Source: Clostridia bacterium (GTDB lineage: Bacteria; Bacillota; Clostridia; Monoglobales; Monoglobaceae). Taken from it: a stretch of 57,976 nt of DNA. Below, in pieces: positions 54,031 through 57,976 of this stretch (positions are counted from its first letter, which is position 1; each line of letters begins with the position of its first letter). A model generated the notes under the pieces. That model saw only the letters and a list, made by a program, of their open reading frames with translations. It was not told the origin of the DNA and ran no database searches. A program made the position numbers and the translations under genes. The stretch lies in NCBI GenBank assembly GCA_017456605.1, contig JAFTJA010000010.1, positions 1 through 57,976 on the forward strand, given 5' to 3'.

Positions 54031-54513
54031 ATGAAAAAGAAGATTATTTTCATATCTATTATTATAGGGATTATGTTTCTTGTTTGCATATTTGGAAGAG
54101 GGATATATTTTTATGGAAAATATTCTGTTCCAAACGAAAAGTATTTTGGAAGTCAATATAAAGAAATATTACACACAATGTCCTTTCAAGACAAAAAGCA
54201 GGCAAATGAAATTATGGAAATAGTTGATGATGCATTTTCTTTTATAGGAAATAAAGAGAATGCAGAAAGTGAATTTGGGGAATTAAGCCGATATTGTATA
54301 ACGGAAGAAGATGCTGTGACGGAAAATCATAAATTAAAACTTGTTACAGCGAATTTTGAAAATGATAAAGGCTATTTATGGTTTGTGTATAGCAACGAAG
54401 CATTAGATAAAAACAATAAAATTATAAGTGCCTCTGGAGGTATATTGGTTCGTTCTGTAGTTGAAAAAACTAATCAAGGGTGGAAAATTATTGATACAAG
54501 AGAACATCCATGA
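54031..54513 (+). CDS. Small membrane-anchored protein, unknown function (cassette gene 1)
   Basis: A 160-residue protein I do not recognise. Residues 1 to ~24 are a lysine-start plus a long isoleucine-rich hydrophobic segment, most likely a single N-terminal membrane anchor or uncleaved signal, with the rest outside. The outer part is mixed alpha/beta with the C-terminal pattern VVEKTNQGWKIIDTREHP, reminiscent of small NTF2-like extracellular domains, but that is only a resemblance. The gene is about 30% G+C in a sampled line, well below the flanking core genes. It starts right after AAAGGAG that overlaps the second TGTCGAA of copy 0. Confidence 0.75.
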   Translation: MKKKIIFISIIIGIMFLVCIFGRGIYFYGKYSVPNEKYFGSQYKEILHTMSFQDKKQANEIMEIVDDAFSFIGNKENAESEFGELSRYCITEEDAVTENHKLKLVTANFENDKGYLWFVYSNEALDKNNKIISASGGILVRSVVEKTNQGWKIIDTREHP

Positions 54514-54520
54514 TTTTTCG

Positions 54521-54609
54521 TTCCTGACTCGGCATGAGTTGCCGATAAAAAAGGTTTGCATCTAAACCTTATGCCTCGCAATTAAGAAATGTCGAATATT
54601 GTCGAAAGA
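54521..54609 (+). repeat. Intergenic cassette repeat, copy 1 (complete)
   Basis: Best copy. Module 1: stem TCGGCA (54529-54534) with TGCCGA (54540-54545). Module 2: AAGGTTT (54551-54557) with AAACCTT (54564-54570), then a tail ATGCCTCGCAAT to 54582. Module 3: TGTCGAA at 54590-54596 and 54600-54606. Confidence 0.9.
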
Positions 54610-54621
54610 TTGGAGGAGCAT

Positions 54622-55098
54622 ATGAAAAAGAAAAGTATTATTTGGGTAACTATAATTTCTATAGTTATAGCTTTGGCTATCTTAATTTGGCGATATTTTG
54701 GATTAGCGATTATAGTTATGATTGGAGACATGAATGTTCCTGACAAAAATGAAATAATTGAATTAGTAAACGAAAATCAGATAGAAATAACTAATGCAAT
54801 AGAAAACAATAATTTCGAAAACATAGAAAAAATCAAAGGAATAGAAGATATTACTGTAGAAGAGAATCATATTGATTTTTATTGTGGGGGTAAAGGTATT
54901 GGTTCAGCAACAAGTTATTATGGGTTTTATTTTTCTGAAGACAATGCAATAGATGTTAAAGAAAACATTGAATATCCAAAAGGTGAAACTTTACAACAAG
55001 ATGGAAAGGGATATTCTTGGGATGAGCCTGATGGAGATAACAGGTTTTATGTCGAAAAAATTATTGATGGATTCTTTTATTATGAAAGCCATTATTAA
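54622..55098 (+). CDS. Small membrane-anchored protein, unknown function (cassette gene 2)
   Basis: 158 residues. A lysine-rich start and one hydrophobic helix (residues ~5-35) anchor the protein; the remainder is acidic and ends in EKIIDGFFYYESHY. A central glycine-rich CGGKGIGSATSYYGFYFS and the late GYSWDEPDGDNRFYVEK recall small Clostridial proteins of unknown function that often occur as several paralogues per genome, from memory only. The ATG at 54622 follows GGAGGAG; an ATG upstream at 54589 lies inside the repeat. AT-rich like its neighbours. Confidence 0.78.
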   Translation: MKKKSIIWVTIISIVIALAILIWRYFGLAIIVMIGDMNVPDKNEIIELVNENQIEITNAIENNNFENIEKIKGIEDITVEENHIDFYCGGKGIGSATSYYGFYFSEDNAIDVKENIEYPKGETLQQDGKGYSWDEPDGDNRFYVEKIIDGFFYYESHY

Positions 55099-55103
55099 TC
55101 TTA

Positions 55104-55190
55104 GTCCTAACTTGCTATGAACTTGCGTTAAAAAGGTTTGCATCTAAACCTTATGCGTCGCAATAAAGAGATGTCGAATATTGTTGAAAG
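55104..55190 (+). repeat. Intergenic cassette repeat, copy 2 (complete, module 1 degenerate)
   Basis: Module 1 reads CCTAACTTGCTATGAACTTGC, no longer a good stem. Module 2: AAGGTTT (55133-55139), AAACCTT (55146-55152), tail to TCGCAAT. Module 3: TGTCGAA (55172-55178) and TGTTGAA (55182-55188), ten bases apart. Confidence 0.88.
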
Positions 55191-55201
55191 GAAGAAACTA
55201 T

Positions 55202-55642
55202 ATGTTTATAGAAGAATTATATTTTTATTATATTTCATTAAAGACAGAATTTGTAGATGTTGATTCATATAGAGAATGGTTAAACAAGGTATTTCTTGAG
55301 GATAATGATAAAGATGATATTATTTTAGAGTTGCAATTTTGTACTGATAATATAGAAAAAACAATAGAAGAAATGCAAATTTACATAAATAATAGGCAAA
55401 TTTCAATAGATTATCACGCTGTTATGAAAATGATAATAAGTGAACTGAAAGAACAATATAAGAATAAAACCATGCTATACCAAATAACAAAGAAACTTTA
55501 TAATATATGGACGTTGTTTCCTGAAAATATATCTTCTGAAAAGCCTTTTATAATACTAAATTCGATAGATGATCCTTGGTCATGGAATGATAAAGAGCAA
55601 GTTGAACAAATCACAGAAAAATTAATAAATTATTACAATTAA
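55202..55642 (+). CDS. Small soluble acidic protein, unknown function (cassette gene 3)
   Basis: 146 residues with no signal peptide or membrane segment, strongly acidic and predicted largely helical (many E, D, K, I and L; for example DNDKDDIILELQF and EKTIEEMQIYINNRQ). The C-terminal part has the aromatic ILNSIDDPWSWND. I recognise no family. Its size, acidity and place in an array resemble orphan immunity proteins of toxin systems, but no toxin gene is visible, so this remains a guess. ATG 55202 follows AAAGGAAG; an in-frame start at 55181 falls inside the repeat. Confidence 0.72.
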   Translation: MFIEELYFYYISLKTEFVDVDSYREWLNKVFLEDNDKDDIILELQFCTDNIEKTIEEMQIYINNRQISIDYHAVMKMIISELKEQYKNKTMLYQITKKLYNIWTLFPENISSEKPFIILNSIDDPWSWNDKEQVEQITEKLINYYN

Positions 55643-55644
55643 TT

Positions 55645-55735
55645 TTTAGACCAAACTTTACATAAACTTGCTACCAAAAGGGTTTGCATCTAAACCTTAT
55701 GTGTCGCAATGTTGAGGTGTCGAATGTTGTTGAAA
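55645..55735 (+). repeat. Intergenic cassette repeat, copy 3 (complete)
   Basis: Module 1 is degenerate (CCAAACTTTACATAAACTTGC). Module 2: GGTTT (55681-55685) with AAACC (55692-55696), an extra G in the left arm, tail to TCGCAAT at 55710. Module 3: TGTCGAA (55718-55724) and TGTTGAA (55728-55734). Confidence 0.87.
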
Positions 55736-55754
55736 ATTTGTAAGGTGGTTTTTT

Positions 55755-56465
55755 ATGGATTTTAATTTATATGTTAGTAGAATCAAAAAGAAAAGTGTAA
55801 AGTTCTTATTGCTTGCGATTGCCTCTCTTGTTATATTAGGAATTGCGGGAGAAATCCTTATTGCTAAAAGGATAGAAAGCTTATATTTTTTTCTATTGTT
55901 TGCTTGTATGGTTACATATTTGATTGTTTTCTATAAAAAAGAATTTTCTCGTGAAATAAATTTAAAAATGAAACCATTTGAAATAAAAATGAATTCTACA
56001 ATCAACTATGCTGATATACATAATGTTTTGGTAAAGAATTGTGAAAATAATAAATGTTTTGATTATTCAGAGAAAAGTGCATTTTTCAAATTGATGAAAA
56101 AGTATACTGTTAGAGTTCTTTTGTATAGTACAGAAGATTTCAATAAAAAGGAATACGACGAAGAAAAAAAGAAAATCAACAGAAAGGCAAACAAATTATA
56201 CAGCATTAACCATTGGGTAACAATTCATAAAGCTCGGAAACAGATGAGGGTTAATTTGATACATACAGAATGTGTTAATGATGCTCTTTTCAATTATATA
56301 TCCGAAGATGCAGAAATTTGGCTGACAAGAGTAGAGGGGATAATAAATATTGTTGTTAGTAATGATCGACTCATTGTACCTCCATTAAAACCAACTATTT
56401 CTATATATGCAATAGATAGATACAAGGATATGGTAAAAATGCTGTTGGAGATGTTAGGCAAATAA
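55755..56465 (+). CDS. Two-helix membrane protein, unknown function (cassette gene 4)
   Basis: 236 residues. Two hydrophobic helices near the N-terminus (residues ~15-35 and ~42-60) form a hairpin with a basic N-terminal tail inside; the remaining ~175 residues are probably cytoplasmic, basic in the middle (EEKKKINRKANKLYS) and of mixed alpha/beta character. No motif I can assign. One sampled line is about 28% G+C. A short AAGGTGG precedes the ATG. All four cassette genes face the same way. Confidence 0.75.
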   Translation: MDFNLYVSRIKKKSVKFLLLAIASLVILGIAGEILIAKRIESLYFFLLFACMVTYLIVFYKKEFSREINLKMKPFEIKMNSTINYADIHNVLVKNCENNKCFDYSEKSAFFKLMKKYTVRVLLYSTEDFNKKEYDEEKKKINRKANKLYSINHWVTIHKARKQMRVNLIHTECVNDALFNYISEDAEIWLTRVEGIINIVVSNDRLIVPPLKPTISIYAIDRYKDMVKMLLEMLGK

Positions 56466-56473
56466 ATTTTTAT

Positions 56474-56534
56474 ACCTGACTCAATACGAACTACGACTAA
56501 TAGGTTTTTGCATCTAAACCTTATGTGTCGCAAT
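56474..56534 (+). repeat. Intergenic cassette repeat, copy 4 (modules 1 and 2)
   Basis: Starts ACCTGACTCAATACGAACTACG, then AGGTTT (56502-56507) with AAACCTT (56516-56522), tail to TCGCAAT at about 56534. Module 3 is absent: no TGTCGAA pair precedes the kinase gene, which has its own AGGAGG site. Confidence 0.85.
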
Positions 56535-56608
56535 TAGTTAATGTATAGTAGGATTAAACTATATAATTAAAATATCATTTTATTAAAATAATACTTTAGG
56601 AGGCTATT

Positions 56609-57697
56609 ATGAAATATTCACAACAGTTTAAAGAAAAAAAGGAAACAGTGCAGTCAAAATTTGTAAGTGCAGGGTTTGATGGGTTTATTGATTATGTGAT
56701 AAAACCCGTTAAGACACGCGCGGATGAAAGTACTTGCACATACTTTCCCACTATTGATAAATTTGGGGAAAAGATTACAAGTCTTGCAGGAAGAAGCGGA
56801 AGTGTAGAGCTTGTTTTTGAAAAAACTGATTTTGGTGGCTGTGGTCCACACTACATTAACGGTCTTGCAAATATGGGCGTAAATTGTACCTGCATTGGAG
56901 CTCTTGGATATCCTGAGGTTAATCCTGCATTTGATTTGCATAAAAACTGCAAAACGGTAACTGTAAGCGAACCGGGATACTCATATCTTTTTGAGTTTGA
57001 AGATGGAAAGATAATTATGAGCAATATAAAAGAAATCAGTCAGCTTAAATGGAATGATTTGATAGAGCGTGTAAGCGTTGAGGAACTTGTTAAGTATTTT
57101 GAGGATGCAGATATCATTACTCTTGTAAACTGGAGCTATTTGGTGCATTTCCACGAAATATATGAAAAATTCCTTGAAATTGTAATGCCTAAACTTAAAA
57201 AGAAGGATAGAAAAATATATATAGACATTGCAGATTGCGCAAAACGTAGCCCTGAGGAGATAAGGGCAGCACTTAAAATGTTTGGTCGTTATAGTCAGTA
57301 CGCACCTACATATCTCGGACTTAACAAAAGTGAAGCTATGGTAATGCACTCTGTTTTGTGCGACGGAGAATATGAAGGCTCTTTACCCGTTGCAAGGGCT
57401 ATTAAGGAATATTCTGGTATTGGTACAGTTATAATTCACCCAGTTGATAGCTCTGCTGCAGTATTTGATGGCGGTGAGGTAGAAGTTCAGGGCATTTTGT
57501 GTGAAAAGCCTAAGAAGACGACTGGCGGAGGAGATAACTTTAATTCTGGTTTTTGTGCGGGACTTTTGGCAGATCTCGACATAAAGAGTTGTCTTGTATG
57601 TGGTATGACAACATCATATCTTTATGTTAAAAACGGAAAATGCAATAGCTTTGATGATATTTGCAAAACGATGAAAATGTACGACGACAGAGTGTGA
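56609..57697 (+). CDS. PfkB-family carbohydrate kinase
   Basis: A 362-residue ribokinase-like kinase. The catalytic anion-hole motif is TTGGGDNFNSGFCAGL near the C-terminus, and the N-terminal substrate region fits KTDFGGCGPHYINGLANMGV with GALGYPEVNPAF. It is longer than the typical ~300-330 residues and starts with an extra lysine-rich helix. The substrate is unknown. Sampled G+C is about 42%, like the core genes and unlike the small cassette genes, so I think it is resident flanking DNA. It lies between repeat copies 4 and 5. Confidence 0.86.
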   Translation: MKYSQQFKEKKETVQSKFVSAGFDGFIDYVIKPVKTRADESTCTYFPTIDKFGEKITSLAGRSGSVELVFEKTDFGGCGPHYINGLANMGVNCTCIGALGYPEVNPAFDLHKNCKTVTVSEPGYSYLFEFEDGKIIMSNIKEISQLKWNDLIERVSVEELVKYFEDADIITLVNWSYLVHFHEIYEKFLEIVMPKLKKKDRKIYIDIADCAKRSPEEIRAALKMFGRYSQYAPTYLGLNKSEAMVMHSVLCDGEYEGSLPVARAIKEYSGIGTVIIHPVDSSAAVFDGGEVEVQGILCEKPKKTTGGGDNFNSGFCAGLLADLDIKSCLVCGMTTSYLYVKNGKCNSFDDICKTMKMYDDRV

Positions 57698-57698
57698 T

Positions 57699-57764
57699 GT
57701 GCATCTAACCTTATATATCTTATTCTTTGAAAATGGTCTGCATCTAAACCTTATGTGTCGCAAT
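57699..57764 (+). repeat. Intergenic cassette repeat, copy 5 (two module-2 remnants)
   Basis: Remnant one: GTGCATCTAACCTTAT (57699-57714), one A short of the others. Remnant two: GGTCTGCATCTAAACC then TTATGTGTCGCAAT (57735-57764), with the left arm decayed. No module 1 or 3. The array ends here. Confidence 0.78.
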
Positions 57765-57771
57765 TTTGTAA

Positions 57772-57801
57772 AAAGACTGGCATCCAGATTATACAGTCTT
57801 T
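57772..57801. other. Hairpin before the dihydrouridine synthase gene
   Basis: AAAGACTG (57772-57779) pairs with CAGTCTTT (57794-57801) across a 14-base loop. It might be a weak terminator for the kinase gene, but no T run follows. Confidence 0.4.
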
Positions 57802-57838
57802 ATACAAAAAATCGAAATAATCAAAACAGGAGCCTTTG

Positions 57839-57976
57839 ATGAAACTTTATTTTGCGCCCCTTGAGGGGATAACCACATATACATACAGAAACGCCCACAG
57901 CGAAATGTTCGGGATGTGTGATAAATACTTTGCACCATTCATTACGCCCACAGCCAATGAGAAAATCGGCATGAAA
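57839..57976 (+). CDS. dus: tRNA-dihydrouridine synthase, N-terminal part (runs off window)
   Basis: The first 46 residues are present and the frame is open to the last base. The start MKLYFAPLEGITTYTYRNAH matches the FMN-binding opening of the Dus family, and the next residues (FAPFITPTAN) fit the first barrel strands. Dus enzymes reduce uridines in tRNA D-loops with NADPH. AGGAG lies before the ATG. The catalytic cysteine and RNA-binding domain are beyond the window, so the subfamily cannot be set. Confidence 0.88.
   Translation, partial: MKLYFAPLEGITTYTYRNAHSEMFGMCDKYFAPFITPTANEKIGMK

Noticed and set aside
54551..54582. Module-2 hairpin as an intrinsic terminator
   Set aside because: The stem is only seven AT-rich pairs and is followed by ATGCCTCG, not a T tract.
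54521..56534. Integron attC sites
   Set aside because: The unit organisation is similar, but the repeats do not show the paired RYYYAAC and GTTRRRY core sites in the right places, and no integron integrase is present in the window.
53971..57764. CRISPR array
   Set aside because: The repeats are 0.5-1.1 kb apart with genes between them, are modular, and vary in length. No short equal spacers and no cas genes.

Overview
This window is a chromosomal segment of an anaerobic, endospore-forming member of the Clostridia (Firmicutes). The evidence is spoIIR and spoIVA, each behind a promoter that looks like a sporulation sigma-factor site, the hydrogenase maturase HydF, an ECF transporter cassette, a YwlE-type phosphatase, YybS/GdpP, and strong Shine-Dalgarno sites at almost every start. 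Sampled core lines are about 45% G+C. I cannot place it below class level. Nearly everything is on the + strand. The exceptions are spoIIR, a five-tRNA cluster and spoIVA.

Layout. 1-4825: release factors prfB (5' end cut off) and prfA, a TsaC-arginine phosphatase fusion, rimI and tsaD. 4822-5448: spoIIR, convergent with tsaD and divergent from ddl. 5586-19266: a long co-directional run of ddl, murI, DUF1934, argS, ctpA, mrp, a methyltransferase, ecfA1-ecfA2-ecfT, truA, a DUF5711-type protein, a CvpA-like protein and rho. 19344-23050: glycolytic pgk-tpiA-gpmI. 23114-24727: an amidohydrolase. 24772-37785: a very long unit of DUF2232, gdpP, rplI, dnaB, tilS, hpt, gltX, an aminotransferase, trpS, a TagO/WecA-type transferase and wecB, ending at a strong hairpin. 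37826-38483: an array of small hairpins, a bidirectional terminator and a minus-strand Gly-Arg-His-Gln-Lys tRNA operon with a consensus promoter. 38567-47069: a YerC/TrpR-family regulator with an operator-like inverted repeat at its promoter, then a complete histidine operon (hisZ-hisG fusion, D, C, B, H, A, F, IE, J). 47073-48622: spoIVA. 48672-52553: HAD phosphatase, lipid kinase-like protein, hydF and a nucleotidyltransferase. 52558-53966: an orphan GltD-like flavoprotein. 53971-57764: the accessory region. 57839-end: the start of a tRNA-dihydrouridine synthase.

The part I would look at first is 53971-57764. Four small, very AT-rich, mutually unrelated genes, two with a single N-terminal membrane anchor, one with two membrane helices and one soluble, are each separated by a copy of the same modular 60-95 bp intergenic sequence. 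The modules are (1) a CTGACT-type stem, (2) a short hairpin AAGGTTT/AAACCTT followed by a highly conserved tail ending TCGCAAT, and (3) a tandem pair of TGTCGAA (or TGTTGAA) heptamers spaced exactly 10 bp and lying just upstream of each start codon. TGTCGAA is the Spo0A box. The pattern looks like an accumulating gene-cassette array, possibly under Spo0A control. No integrase, transposase or CRISPR component is visible nearby, so mechanism and function are inference.

Other notable items are the TsaC-YwlE-type fusion, the HisZ-HisG fusion, the candidate YerC operator, and the shared spoIIR/ddl promoter DNA in which a sigma-F-like -10 overlaps a sigma-A-like -35.
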